Source: Asaia sp. W19 | Lineage (GTDB): Bacteria; Pseudomonadota; Alphaproteobacteria; Acetobacterales; Acetobacteraceae | Direction: 5' to 3' | Length of the DNA: 64,000 bases | Assembly (NCBI RefSeq): GCF_003994335.1 | Contig: NZ_PNQZ01000061.1 | Span: 62,001 to 126,000 of the forward strand | Shown: piece by piece, positions 46,193 through 54,754 of the stretch | Numbering within the stretch: the stretch's first letter is position 1 | Layout: every line of letters begins with the position of its first letter | Made by a program: the position numbers and the translations under genes | Notes under the pieces: generated by a model | Told to the model about the DNA's origin: nothing | What the model saw: only the letters and a program-made list of their open reading frames with translations | Database searches by the model: none

Positions 46193-46531
46193 TCATGCCG
46201 GAGCGCGGTTCGTTTCATGCGCTGGTGCGTCTGCCCGGACGGGCCACAGCGCGGCGCCGTGATCGTGGTGTGCACATCCGACTCTCCGAACAGCACCGTA
46301 TTGAGAGGCGAAACCCCAAACCCATACCGGCCCGGCCCAATCGCGCCCGGCGCGGAGGTGAACAAGCAACGATGGGCGGAGCACGTTATGCCCGTTCTCG
46401 ATGGCGTCCTTGATCCATTGGGTGAGGGCCTTGGCCGCGCGGCTTAGTGCTTCATCGGATGTGTCTCCTCCCGTGAAGCAGCCAGGCAGATCAGGCACAA
46501 TCGCGCCGAATGCCCGAGTTTTCGAGCCCAT
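46193..46531 (-). pseudogene. HicB-like antitoxin remnant
   Basis: Residues about 7-50 of this minus-strand frame match the HicB antitoxin N-terminal domain (FGAIVPDLPGCFTGGD, then SDEALSRAAKALTQWIKDAI). After about residue 65 the frame loses any HicB character and ends without the DNA-binding helix. The normal beta strand before the match is encoded upstream of the ATG (VVIE). No hicA toxin gene is visible beside it. It lies 160 bases from tRNA-Thr, a common insertion point, so it looks like the trace of an acquired toxin-antitoxin locus. Confidence 0.6.
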
Positions 46532-46697
46532 CTCGATGACGACTGGAGAGGTTATGCACGTCTCCAGTCACTGGCTATATGCGCCGGGCTCGTTCTTTCC
46601 CTGCGCGCGAGGGGTTCACGCCGCGTCCTCCCTTTCCACGACCAGTCTGGGTCAAGAGAGGGGGGCAGGACCGTCCGTCTTCTGTCAGGTGTCGACC

Positions 46698-47255
46698 TCA
46701 GGCGGAGGCTTTTTCGCCAGACCGAAGCCGGGTATTCGCCAACCGATCATGGCGAGCCGTGCGGTCTGATAGATCGGTGGCGAGGAAAAGGCCGCCTGCA
46801 AGATAGCCTGTCATGGAGATCGCCGGAACTGTCGGGTTCAGCGCTGCGGCGATCACGGCAGCGATCATGCTGGCTACAAGGATAATGATTGCCGAGACGA
46901 GACCGACGATGCGGGCCTGGATGAGACTCTCGCCTTGCCTGTCATCCGCCCGGGCAATGAACGCGGAGAGGCTGTTCATAACGAGGCTCAACCATATCAG
47001 GGGCGGAAACAAGGCGAAAATCGGAACGCTGATGAAACCGATCGGGCATCGCAGGAATAGAAAGGCGTCGAGTGCGAGAAAGAGCCACGCGATACTGGTC
47101 GAGAGGCGCAGATCACAGCGCAGCGGAGCTTTGCTCTCGGTGTCGAGGCTCTGGTCCAGCGCAAGCGCTTTTGCGACGGGCTCCACAAGCAAGTCGAGAG
47201 TGGCGCCTAGGGAACGCGAAGATTGTTGCGCCCAAGGGGATGGCTGCCGGGTCAT
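46698..47255 (-). CDS. Hypothetical membrane protein
   Basis: I do not recognise this 185-residue protein. Residues 1-48 are hydrophilic. Then come two or three hydrophobic segments (about 50-95), a charged loop (RADDRQGES), a further helix (about 110-137) and one near 148-163, with a basic tail. The hydrophobic pattern supports a real gene, but there is no family match and the Shine-Dalgarno is weak. It sits alone between the HicB remnant and the LOV kinase. Confidence 0.5.
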   Translation of the reverse strand: MTRQPSPWAQQSSRSLGATLDLLVEPVAKALALDQSLDTESKAPLRCDLRLSTSIAWLFLALDAFLFLRCPIGFISVPIFALFPPLIWLSLVMNSLSAFIARADDRQGESLIQARIVGLVSAIIILVASMIAAVIAAALNPTVPAISMTGYLAGGLFLATDLSDRTARHDRLANTRLRSGEKASA

Positions 47256-47765
47256 GACGCGTTCCCAGGTGGAAGAGCGCGTCGGATGAGCGTCCGGAAA
47301 TAGTTGAGCAAAAACATCTGTTCATCCTCCTGGAGGCAAGTACAGCGGGTCTTTGGCAAACATGCAGGCGTGAGTTCTTGCGATCATAAACAAGATGATC
47401 ATCGCCCTGGCGATAGCACAATGCAGCGGGCAAGACATGATCGTTTATCGGCACCTCATCCTGATGCGGCTGTCGGGCAGTTGCATTTTTTTTCTCTGCT
47501 GGTTGGGATCTGGAGCGCTTGCGCGAAGGCGCCGCGGGCCTGGAAGGTCCGATATCTCCCCGCGCCTCTGTATCAAGGGCCATTGGATGGTCCAATTCCG
47601 GGCTGTCTATTCAAGGGGCGCGTGTACGCCCGGACTTCGGTCCTGCATCTTTCAGAAAAGCGACACATACCCCTGTTTTTCAGAAGGGACTTCCGTGAAA
47701 CCCTCCCTTGAACATACCGTTTAACGCCGATGTGATGCCCTCCGGCAGTCACCGGAGATGAGAGA
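47256..47765. other. 510-base gap upstream of LOV kinase
   Basis: Open frames exist here on both strands (for example plus 47395-47724), but none shows family resemblance or a good ribosome site. The region probably carries the promoter of the LOV kinase operon. Nothing else can be supported. Confidence 0.45.
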
Positions 47766-48869
47766 GTGAAGCAACGCGACGACTGGCACCTGACCGATGC
47801 GCTAGACTACGAACATGGGCGTGGTGACCCGTTTGCAGCAGCCGTGCGTGCCACGCGTATGCCCATGGTGATTACCGATCCGCATCAGGATGATAATCCC
47901 ATTGTCTTCTGCAATGTCGCTTTCCAGGAACTGACTGGCTACGACCGCGAAGAAATCATGGGTAAGAATTGCCGTTTCCTGCAGGGGCCGAAAACTGATC
48001 CTGCCTCCGTCGCGCAGGTTCGTGCGGCCATTGAGCAAGGCCACGATATTGATGTCGATCTGTTGAATTATCGAAAGGATGGATCGATATTCTGGAACGC
48101 GCTCTATCTGTCTCCGGTCCGAGACGCTGCGGGCGCGATACGTTTCTTTTTTGCCTCTCAGCTCAATGTGACGGAGCGCGTCGAGGCGCAGCAGATCATC
48201 AATCAGCAAAAGGCCCTCGTGGAGCGCGAGGTCGAACGTCGCACGGCCGATTTGCGTGACGCGCTTGAGGCCAAGACGATCTTGCTCCATGAGGTCGATC
48301 ACCGGGTCAAGAACAACCTGACCATGATCGGCTCGCTCTTGCGCTTGCAGGCCCGCAGCATCGATGACCCGGCCATCGTGGCGAAGCTCGACAGTATGCT
48401 CGAACGCGTGGACGCCCTGGCAGTCGTTCATCGCCAACTTTATCAGTCCGATGACATTGCGACCTTCGATATTGGAATGTTTGCCGAAAGTCTGGCTCGG
48501 GATGTCATCGGGTCGAGCGGTCGCAATGATATTGAGCTGGCGCTTCGGACGCGCTCGCTGATGGTCGATTCGGCTCATGCTTCGGCGCTTGGATTGATTC
48601 TGAACGAGATCCTGACCAACGCGATCAAACACGGTTTCGCCGATGGAAGATCCGGAATTCTCGCGCTTTTCGCGGGGGAGGAAAAAGGGCAGGGCACAAT
48701 CAGGATTTGCGACGATGGACCGGGGATGCCCGCTGTCAGGCGTACGAAAAGTATTGGCGCGGCACTGATCACAAGGCTCGTTCGTCAGGTTCAGGCTCAG
48801 GTGAGATGGAGCGATAATGCGCCAGGGACCTGCGTGACGATCACCTTTCCCAAAAGCGAGACGCCTTGA
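47766..48869 (+). CDS. LOV-domain (blue-light) sensor histidine kinase
   Basis: The 367-residue soluble protein has an N-terminal LOV domain (about 20-138). It carries the photoactive cysteine in GKNCRFLQG (Cys69) and flavin contacts in the N-x9-N pattern (N101, N111) and Gln132 in FFFASQLNVTERV. A linking helix leads to a HisKA_2/HWE-type dimerisation region with HEVDHRVKNNL (His179) and an ATPase domain with NEILTNAIKHGF and DDGPGMP. It should bind FMN and respond to blue light, as Caulobacter LovK does. It is coupled by TGATG to the response regulator that follows. Start is GTG 47766 after GGAGATGAGA. Confidence 0.93.
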   Translation: MKQRDDWHLTDALDYEHGRGDPFAAAVRATRMPMVITDPHQDDNPIVFCNVAFQELTGYDREEIMGKNCRFLQGPKTDPASVAQVRAAIEQGHDIDVDLLNYRKDGSIFWNALYLSPVRDAAGAIRFFFASQLNVTERVEAQQIINQQKALVEREVERRTADLRDALEAKTILLHEVDHRVKNNLTMIGSLLRLQARSIDDPAIVAKLDSMLERVDALAVVHRQLYQSDDIATFDIGMFAESLARDVIGSSGRNDIELALRTRSLMVDSAHASALGLILNEILTNAIKHGFADGRSGILALFAGEEKGQGTIRICDDGPGMPAVRRTKSIGAALITRLVRQVQAQVRWSDNAPGTCVTITFPKSETP

Positions 48870-49315
48870 TGGCCGCGCCTCTGGATGTGCTGATCGTGGA
48901 GGATGAGATGATCATCGCCATGGATATGGAGGCCCTCATCGTGGATTGCGGCCATGAGGTGGTGGGGGCAGCGGTCTCGCTTCAGGAGGTCGAGGCCCTG
49001 CCAGCGGATCTCAATCCACAACTCGCGTTGGTTGATCTCCATCTGGCGCAGGGATCGAACGGTTTCGAGGTGTGCGAACATATCAAGGAGCGCTGGCCCG
49101 AAGCGCTTATCGTGTTCATGACCGCCAATGTTTCAAAGATACCGGAAGATTACTCAGGGGCGCATGGCGTAATCGCGAAGCCGTTCTCCCATGCTGGCGT
49201 CGTCAGCGCGCTGCGCTACCTTTCTGAGGGTGTATTTGATCCACCCCCTTCGGTCCCCAGACCATCAAGCCTTCGAACCTCGGAGCATTTGCGCCGCCGT
49301 TGGTGCCTGGGCTGA
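48869..49315 (+). CDS. Single-domain response regulator paired with LOV kinase
   Basis: The protein is a receiver domain of about 120 residues with a short C-terminal tail and no output domain. The acidic pocket (IVEDEM), phosphoacceptor Asp in LALVDLHLAQG, Thr in VFMTANVSK and Lys in GVIAKPFS are intact. ATG 48869 overlaps the kinase stop. The pair resembles LovK-LovR of Caulobacter, where LovR acts as a phosphate sink feeding the general stress response. That role here is inference. Confidence 0.9.
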   Translation: MAAPLDVLIVEDEMIIAMDMEALIVDCGHEVVGAAVSLQEVEALPADLNPQLALVDLHLAQGSNGFEVCEHIKERWPEALIVFMTANVSKIPEDYSGAHGVIAKPFSHAGVVSALRYLSEGVFDPPPSVPRPSSLRTSEHLRRRWCLG

Positions 49316-49328
49316 GACCTACCCAGGC

Positions 49329-49360
49329 AAAAAGGCGAGACGATGCAGCACCGTCTCGCC
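49329..49360 (-). terminator. Intrinsic terminator of the xylitol dehydrogenase-like gene
   Basis: GGCGAGACG arms (49360-49352 and 49342-49334) form a perfect 9-bp stem on the minus strand, followed by five T residues at 49333-49329. It lies 13 bases after the dehydrogenase stop. Confidence 0.85.
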
Positions 49361-49373
49361 CGAGTTCATCCGA

Positions 49374-50174
49374 TCAGAGAATGCCGCCGGAAATGGGTAG
49401 CGTGACACCCGTGATGTAGCTCGAATCCTCGCTGAGCAGAAAAGCGACTGTGCCTGGTATCTCCTCGATATCGCCCAGACGACGCATGGGCACGCCGGCA
49501 ACCATCTCCTTCTTCACCGTCTCGGGATTGGTGGAGAAGTACTGGGTGTTGGTTGCCGCCTGCAATTCGGTCTGGCGATCCCACATGAAGCCCGGCCCCA
49601 TCAGGGCAGGAGCGATACCGTTGACGCGGATATTATGCGGGGCGAGATCCTTGGACGCCACCTGCGTCAATCCGACCACTCCAAATTTCGACGATCCATA
49701 GGCGCCCATATTCGGAGGGCCCTGCAGCCCGGCCATGCTGGCAGTATTGACAATGCTGCCGCTACGACGAGCCACCATGCGGCGCGATACGGCACGCAGA
49801 ACATGGAAGGCGCCCACGAGATCGATATCCACCACACGCTGGAAGTCCTCCACAGGGTATTCGTGGATCGGGGCAAAAGCCCCTTGATAGCCGGCATTGT
49901 TGAAGAGCAGGTCGATTGGGCCGATAGTCTTCTCAGCGTAGTCGATAGCCTCTTCGACGCTGGTGTAATTGGTTACGTCGCAAACGACGGTCTTTACCTT
50001 GACCCCGTGCTCGGCAAGCGAGCTGGCGGCAGTATCGAGCTTGCCTTGATCCAGATCCAGCAGCACGACATGACTGCCTTCCTTTGCAAGGCGACGCGCG
50101 ACGGCGAGCCCGATATTGCCTGCGGCCCCCGTCACGAGCGCCGTTTTTCCGGCGAAGCGTTTCTTGTCACTCAT
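49374..50174 (-). CDS. Xylitol dehydrogenase-like short-chain dehydrogenase
   Basis: The 266-residue SDR has the cofactor motif TGAAGNIG, the NNAGYQGAFAPIHEYP segment, catalytic Tyr/Lys in YGSSK and the APALMGPGFMWDRQTELQA region. Several of these stretches are what I remember from Gluconobacter oxydans NAD-dependent xylitol dehydrogenase. It should interconvert xylitol and xylulose, or a related sugar alcohol, in the cytosol. ATG 50174 is used, with AGGAAC upstream. A second SDR gene follows upstream on the same strand. Confidence 0.85.
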   Translation of the reverse strand: MSDKKRFAGKTALVTGAAGNIGLAVARRLAKEGSHVVLLDLDQGKLDTAASSLAEHGVKVKTVVCDVTNYTSVEEAIDYAEKTIGPIDLLFNNAGYQGAFAPIHEYPVEDFQRVVDIDLVGAFHVLRAVSRRMVARRSGSIVNTASMAGLQGPPNMGAYGSSKFGVVGLTQVASKDLAPHNIRVNGIAPALMGPGFMWDRQTELQAATNTQYFSTNPETVKKEMVAGVPMRRLGDIEEIPGTVAFLLSEDSSYITGVTLPISGGIL

Positions 50175-50308
50175 CGGTCTTGTTCCTTGCGGGATGCGGC
50201 AGAAAAATCCAGCCATTCCCTTAAAACGGGCCTCCCCTTCCAGCCAGGAAAGGGGGGCTTTTCTACCCTATCGATACCACATTGCGGGTAACTTCGCATT
50301 GCTATGCA

Positions 50309-51100
50309 TCAAAGGGTTTTAAGCATACCGCCATCGACGAAATAGGAAGATCCTACGCTGTAGGAGGCTTTGTCCGAGCACAGGAATACGAAGAAATTCG
50401 CCAGCTCTTCAGGTGTGCCGAAGCGTTTGATCGGGGCGTGTTCATCGGCTACGGATTGGAGATAGGCTTCCCAGTCACCGCCGCTTTCGCTGGTAAGCTG
50501 CTTGGCGGTCTTGATCCAGTCCGGCGTCAGGATCAGGCCCGGATTGACGCAGTTGACGCGGATATTATCCTTGATCACCTCGGTCGACAGGGTCTTGGAG
50601 AACATCATCAGGGCGGATTTCGTGACGTTGTAGATCGGCTCATACCACAAGGGCTGGGCAGCGCAGATCGACGCATTATGGATGATGGCACCGCCACCGC
50701 GCTTCTTCATGCCAGGCACCAGACCGCGGGCAAGACGAATGGCGGCCATGACGTGCAGGTCCCAGTAGAACTGCCATTTTTCGTCTGTGGCTTCCATGAT
50801 GGTCTCGTTGGACCCGGTGCCTGCATTGTTGATCAGAATATCGGCGCCACCGAACGCGGCCTCGGTCTGGTCGATGATCGCCTGAACCCCCTCGAGCGTT
50901 GCGACATCGGCGGCGACGGGCAGGCAGCGCACGCCATGCGTCTCGGCAAGATTTGTGGAAGCCTCGTCCAGTCGCGCCTTGTCACGGGCGACCATCACGA
51001 TATGCGCCCCTTCGCGGGCAAGCCCCTCAGCGACGGCGAGCCCGATACCGACGCTCCCGCCAGTGATGACCGCGACCTTGTCCTTGAGACCCAAATCCAT
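50309..51100 (-). CDS. Short-chain dehydrogenase/reductase
   Basis: The 263-residue SDR has GGSVGIG, LINNAGTGSNETI and catalytic Tyr/Lys in YNVTK. The start ATG 51100 (MDLGLKDKVAVITGG) has AGGAG 8 bases upstream. The WYEPIYNVTKSALMMFSKTL and PDWIKTAKQL segments suggest a polyol or keto-sugar reductase, but the substrate cannot be given. It is on the same strand as the xylitol dehydrogenase-like gene, 134 bases upstream of it. Confidence 0.9.
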   Translation of the reverse strand: MDLGLKDKVAVITGGSVGIGLAVAEGLAREGAHIVMVARDKARLDEASTNLAETHGVRCLPVAADVATLEGVQAIIDQTEAAFGGADILINNAGTGSNETIMEATDEKWQFYWDLHVMAAIRLARGLVPGMKKRGGGAIIHNASICAAQPLWYEPIYNVTKSALMMFSKTLSTEVIKDNIRVNCVNPGLILTPDWIKTAKQLTSESGGDWEAYLQSVADEHAPIKRFGTPEELANFFVFLCSDKASYSVGSSYFVDGGMLKTL

Positions 51101-51417
51101 AGCATTTACTCCTGTCAGCTGAACGCCCCTGCTCAAGATGAGCCGGGTCGGGAAGCGAGACTGAACGAGGGAATGATCTGGCGAGGAAGAGGGGAGGTGG
51201 CTCAAATTCCGGTGTGGTCGGACACGCTATGGTGAGATGCCCGCTTCCCCATCTGAGGGGTCAGGGATCTCGTTCTCTTTGATGTTCTCTTCAGTCGGGG
51301 CGGATCGATCGTCCTTGCTTCTGAATGAAGGAGGCACTGCGCGGTCAGTCCTCGACGTATCGATGGGCATGGGTCATCTGTGAAGCTGGGTCCATCGTTC
51401 TTCGGGAGGAATTCACA

Positions 51418-51693
51418 ATGAAAGCATCACGCGCAATCTCCGGGTATGTCTGTCTAGGCTGTGTGGTTGCTCTGACCCTCGTGGGCTGTGACGCAGGGGG
51501 TGACTCCCCGCCCTCGGTCGCTATGGCCAATCCCGCCTCGGTTTATTGCAAGCAACAGGAAGGGAAGCTCGAGATCAGGCATGAGAAGGAGGGAGATGTC
51601 GGGTACTGCCACCTTGCTTATGGGCGCGTCGTTGAGGAGTGGGTGCTGTATCGCGCAGCCCATAAGCAGACCACGACAGCGGCCTCGAAATAG
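51418..51693 (+). CDS. Small DUF333-domain lipoprotein
   Basis: The 91-residue protein has a lipoprotein signal (hydrophobic residues about 8-24, lipobox TLVGC). A DUF333 domain follows: NPASVYCKQQEGKLEIRHEK, then GYCHLAYGRVVEEWVLYR, with two conserved cysteines that may form a disulfide. ATG 51418 has GGGAGGA 8 bases upstream; a longer frame upstream was not used. It should sit in the inner or outer membrane facing the periplasm. Function is unknown. Confidence 0.88.
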   Translation: MKASRAISGYVCLGCVVALTLVGCDAGGDSPPSVAMANPASVYCKQQEGKLEIRHEKEGDVGYCHLAYGRVVEEWVLYRAAHKQTTTAASK

Positions 51694-51910
51694 TCATCAT
51701 GAAGGGTGAGAGACGGGGAAGGCACAGTCTGACTAGCGTGGTTGTGAACTGATGAAGTGAACAGCCTGGTCCGCTATCCGTTCTTTTGCGGGTGAGAGAG
51801 TTGCTTGGCGCACTCAGCCTGCCTCTCGATCACTGCGCCGCGCGCGATAATAACGCGTCCGGACCCGAACGTCGCAAGACCATATTTCAGCCCAGGGAAA
51901 GGGGATAGTC

Positions 51911-52495
51911 ATGCCCGCCCATATCCTGCCGGATCACCTTGTCTCAACGCCGCAAACCCCGGTTCGAGGGGTGATTCTTGCCTTGGGAGGGGTGCTGGCG
52001 GACTCCTACCCGGCTCTCGCAGAGCGCTCATCGGGCCGGACGCCCGCGCTTGAAGCGGGCGTCCTGTCACTGTTCGATTTGCTGGATAAGCGCCACGTAC
52101 CACGGGCCATACTGACGTGCGATGAGGGCGCGGGGAGCCGTGCGGCCTTTGCGGCGAAAGCGCTCGCAGACCGGTTCGATGTCCTGATCAGGTATGACAG
52201 ATCCAGTAGTGTCGCATCGATCGGCGAAGCATTGAACGAGGCGGCTCGGCGCATTGGCGTCGCGCCCGAGCTTTGTCTTTTTGTCGCCTCATCTGAAGCG
52301 GAGGTCCGAGCGGCGCTGTTGATTGGCCTGCGCGTGATACGGGTTGGCGCAGAGGACAGTCAGGTGGCTCACGTCAAATCCGGGATGGGCGAAGTCGAGG
52401 AGGGCGCTTTCGCAATGATGGATAGGCGCGACATGCTGGCTGTCGTCTCGGATCATGCAATCGCCTGTGACTATCTCACCCGCTATGCCCGGTAA
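51911..52495 (+). CDS. HAD-like protein without catalytic residues
   Basis: The 194-residue protein aligns in layout with HAD phosphatases: RGVILALGGVLADSY at the start and ELCLFVASSEAEVRAALLIGLRVIRVG near the end, matching the usual nucleophile and motif IV regions. The nucleophile Asp is Ala24, the second Asp is Gly26, the motif IV acidic pair reads ASS and no motif III Lys is seen. The cap domain is also missing. It is probably a non-enzymatic HAD relative. A good ribosome site (GGGAAAGGGG) precedes the ATG. Confidence 0.7.
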   Translation: MPAHILPDHLVSTPQTPVRGVILALGGVLADSYPALAERSSGRTPALEAGVLSLFDLLDKRHVPRAILTCDEGAGSRAAFAAKALADRFDVLIRYDRSSSVASIGEALNEAARRIGVAPELCLFVASSEAEVRAALLIGLRVIRVGAEDSQVAHVKSGMGEVEEGAFAMMDRRDMLAVVSDHAIACDYLTRYAR

Positions 52496-53033
52496 CGAGA
52501 CACTCTGTTTTCTTGTTGAGTGCGCGCGCCTGCTCAGAACCGTTCCACGACGCAGGGAGATGACGGCCAGGCTACCGATAATTCACGTGTTCATTGCGAA
52601 ACCGCAAGGCTATCGGCACGCTCTCTGTTCAAGTTGATGGAAGGTCCAGTTCGGACAAACTGTGCCCAGCTCTTCTCCTTTGCTTTAGGCATTTCGATTA
52701 TAGATCCGGACAGACAAGTAAGAACGAGAACTCTGCTGCGGGTCCATAAGTCTTTTCCAGGATCGTCATGTGTTTGTCATATGAGCGCGCAATCAAGTGG
52801 CATATAGCTGATTAACATGGGGGGTGTTATCCATGAGGATATTCATGTGATTGATCCCTAATAGAGCGCGTGATGCTCTCTCCTCCCCTTTTTTGACATT
52901 ATTTGTCTTTTTTTCCTTGCAATTGGCTCGCCCATGCCTATTTTAGGGTCATACACACGATTTCGTGATTGCCCAAACCCTGAGTGCAGGACGTGCTGAT
53001 CGGCGCGCGCACGCAACGAGAGAGGACAATGTC
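52496..53033. other. 538-base gap upstream of HAD phosphatase
   Basis: No gene is supported. A weak hairpin (AGAGC/GCTCT, near 52863-52879) followed by C/T-rich sequence may end transcription from the left. The right part is unusually T-rich (52889-52919) and carries the promoter noted separately. Confidence 0.5.
52917..52944 (+). promoter_or_regulatory. Putative promoter of HAD phosphatase gene
   Basis: TTGCAA (52917-52922) and TATTTT (52939-52944) are 16 bases apart. A TTGACA lies further upstream at 52893-52898. The position is about 90 bases before the start codon. Confidence 0.45.
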
Positions 53034-53774
53034 ATGACCGTAGCACCCTCACACGCTACTGATATCCCCGCTGCCCTGCGTGAAGATGGCGCCCTTAAGC
53101 TCGTCATTTTCGACTGTGATGGCGTCCTTGTGGATGGAGAGCATCTTTCCACCGCCAAGATGGCGGAAGAGGCCCGTAATTACGGCTGGAACCTCTCGAA
53201 CGAGGAAGCACACAAGATTTTCACCGGTGGTGAGCTCGTCAAGATTGGCGAGCGCATCGGACGCGAGACCGGTAAGGAAATGCCAGCGAACTGGGACATG
53301 ATGATGCAGGACCGCATTGTCAAAATGATGGAAACCGAAGCCGAGACGATCGACGGTGCCCATGACATGCTTCAGCGTGTGCATGATCTCGGCTTGCCGA
53401 TCCGTATCGGCTCGAACTCCTCCGGCGCGGAAATGGAAGCCAAATTCTCGAGCACCGGCCTCGACGAATTGCTCGAGGAAGAGCGTATCCATTCCGGCCG
53501 TGATCTCGACATGCCAAAGCCGCGCCCTGATCTCTATCTGCACGCTGCCGAGCTTGAAGGCGTAGGGCCCGAACATTGCATCGTGCTGGAGGACTCCGAC
53601 ACGGGCGCTGAAGCCGCGCGTCGCGCGGGAATGGCCTGTGTGCTGCTGCGCGATCTCAGCAAGCCTGCCCCGTCCTGGCCTGGATTGCTGCGCATCGGCC
53701 ATCTGTCGGAATTCCCCGGTATCCTCAAGCAGATCTTGGATGTTCAGAGCGCGCGCAATCCGGTTGCGGCCTGA
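53034..53774 (+). CDS. HAD-superfamily phosphatase (subfamily IA)
   Basis: The 246-residue protein has all HAD motifs: FDCDGVLVDGE (nucleophile Asp and second Asp), GSNSSGAEM (motif II Ser), DMPKPRPDLY (motif III Lys) and LEDSDTGAEAARRAG (motif IV). An alpha-helical cap lies between motifs I and II. It resembles sugar-phosphate phosphatases or beta-phosphoglucomutases such as YieH; the substrate is unknown. ATG 53034 has AGAGGA 7 bases upstream. It is followed by a strong terminator. Confidence 0.92.
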   Translation: MTVAPSHATDIPAALREDGALKLVIFDCDGVLVDGEHLSTAKMAEEARNYGWNLSNEEAHKIFTGGELVKIGERIGRETGKEMPANWDMMMQDRIVKMMETEAETIDGAHDMLQRVHDLGLPIRIGSNSSGAEMEAKFSSTGLDELLEEERIHSGRDLDMPKPRPDLYLHAAELEGVGPEHCIVLEDSDTGAEAARRAGMACVLLRDLSKPAPSWPGLLRIGHLSEFPGILKQILDVQSARNPVAA

Positions 53775-53801
53775 TCTGCGTAGAAAAGAACACCCCAAAA
53801 G

Positions 53802-53828
53802 CCGCCCCTCACCGGGCGGTTTTTTTTT
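53802..53828 (+). terminator. Intrinsic terminator after HAD phosphatase
   Basis: CCGCCC (53802-53807) pairs with GGGCGG (53814-53819) and is followed by nine T residues (53820-53828). Confidence 0.9.
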
Positions 53829-53939
53829 ATGCCTCGGTCCTTCGGTTGTGAGGCAACATCGTGCCCTGCTGCCGCGTTCGGCCTGTTCACCCAAAGGCTC
53901 TCGCATGGGCGAGGCCTGCTCAAGGCAAGGACAGGCATC

Positions 53940-54152
53940 ATGTCGGCAAAGGACTTCAAGAAAGGTGACGATGTCACCTGGAAGACGAGCAATGGCGAGA
54001 CCGAGGGGCACGTGGTCAAGACGGTGACCAAGCCCATGAAGATCAAAAGTAATGAGATCAAGGCCTCGAAGGACAACCCCAAGATCCTGGTCGAAAGCGA
54101 CAAGACGGGGGCAAAGGCCGCCCATAAGCCTGACACGTTGCACAAGAAATGA
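53940..54152 (+). CDS. DUF2945 family small protein
   Basis: The 70-residue, very lysine-rich protein fits DUF2945 (Tudor-like, also called hypervirulence-associated): FKKGDDVTWKTSNGETEGHVV, then VESDKTGAKAAHKPDTLHK at the end. ATG 53940 is used, with AAGGA upstream. Its stop overlaps the next gene as ATGA, so synthesis is coupled. Function is unknown; the SH3-like fold and charge would suit nucleic acid or protein binding. Confidence 0.85.
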   Translation: MSAKDFKKGDDVTWKTSNGETEGHVVKTVTKPMKIKSNEIKASKDNPKILVESDKTGAKAAHKPDTLHKK

Positions 54153-54700
54153 GCGCCGCTTCCAAAGGGTTTCCGCTTCACCCGATTGAGACGGATTCCC
54201 GTCGCCGAACCGGTTCCTTGATCGGTGCATCGGGCCTGGCTGTGCTGGGCCTGGTGATCTTGGCCGGAACCCCTTTTGCGCGGGCGCAAACCGTGGGAGG
54301 GGCGCCGACCGGGTTAGCCCCGACCCAATGCGACAACCGGAAGTTTCTGTCAGATCAGGCGGGATTCATGCAGACGGGACCCACACGCGTGGATCTGCCC
54401 GAGCATATCTGCGGGCAGGTGGTCTCCGTTACGCGGCGTTCGCGCAGGACACGCAGTGGGGTGCATGGTTACTTTATCCTACAAACTGCGCCCGGTCACA
54501 GCATCCGTATCGTCTCGGATCTGGACAGGATGAATGCACCGAACTGGCCTTGGGTGAAGCCGGGCGATCAGGTGGACGTCGTCGGGCGCTATTATTTTGA
54601 TTCAGAGCGAAGCCAAGGCATAGACTGGACGCACCATGGTGCGGGGCGTCACTGGGCACTCCCCGGTTTCGTGCAGGTCAACGGCACACGCTACGAATGA
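54149..54700 (+). CDS. Secreted DUF3465 family protein
   Basis: The 183-residue protein has a signal or anchor segment (about 23-46, ending ARAQ). A domain resembling DUF3465 (OB-fold-like) follows: GYFILQTAPGHSIRIVSDLDR, GDQVDVVGRYYFD and the family signature IDWTHHGAGRHWALPGFVQVNG. It is probably periplasmic. It overlaps the DUF2945 gene by 4 bases and ends at a strong terminator. The role is unknown. Confidence 0.82.
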   Translation: MSAASKGFPLHPIETDSRRRTGSLIGASGLAVLGLVILAGTPFARAQTVGGAPTGLAPTQCDNRKFLSDQAGFMQTGPTRVDLPEHICGQVVSVTRRSRRTRSGVHGYFILQTAPGHSIRIVSDLDRMNAPNWPWVKPGDQVDVVGRYYFDSERSQGIDWTHHGAGRHWALPGFVQVNGTRYE

Positions 54701-54701
54701 G

Positions 54702-54732
54702 AAAAGGCGGTGGGGTAACCCACCGCCTTTTT
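54702..54732. terminator. Bidirectional terminator between DUF3465 and clpA
   Basis: GGCGGTGGG (54706-54714) pairs perfectly with CCCACCGCC (54719-54727) over a GTAA loop. AAAA lies before and TTTTT after, so it can serve both convergent transcripts. Confidence 0.93.
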
Positions 54733-54754
54733 CGTGCCGCACTGACTAAGCGCC

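Noticed and set aside
47395-47724. Plus-strand frame of 109 codons upstream of the LOV kinase
   Set aside because: No family match, poor start context, and competing frames on both strands; most likely promoter DNA.
46034-47765. Attachment site or prophage remnant after tRNA-Thr
   Set aside because: I looked for a second copy of the tRNA 3' end and for an integrase gene and found neither.
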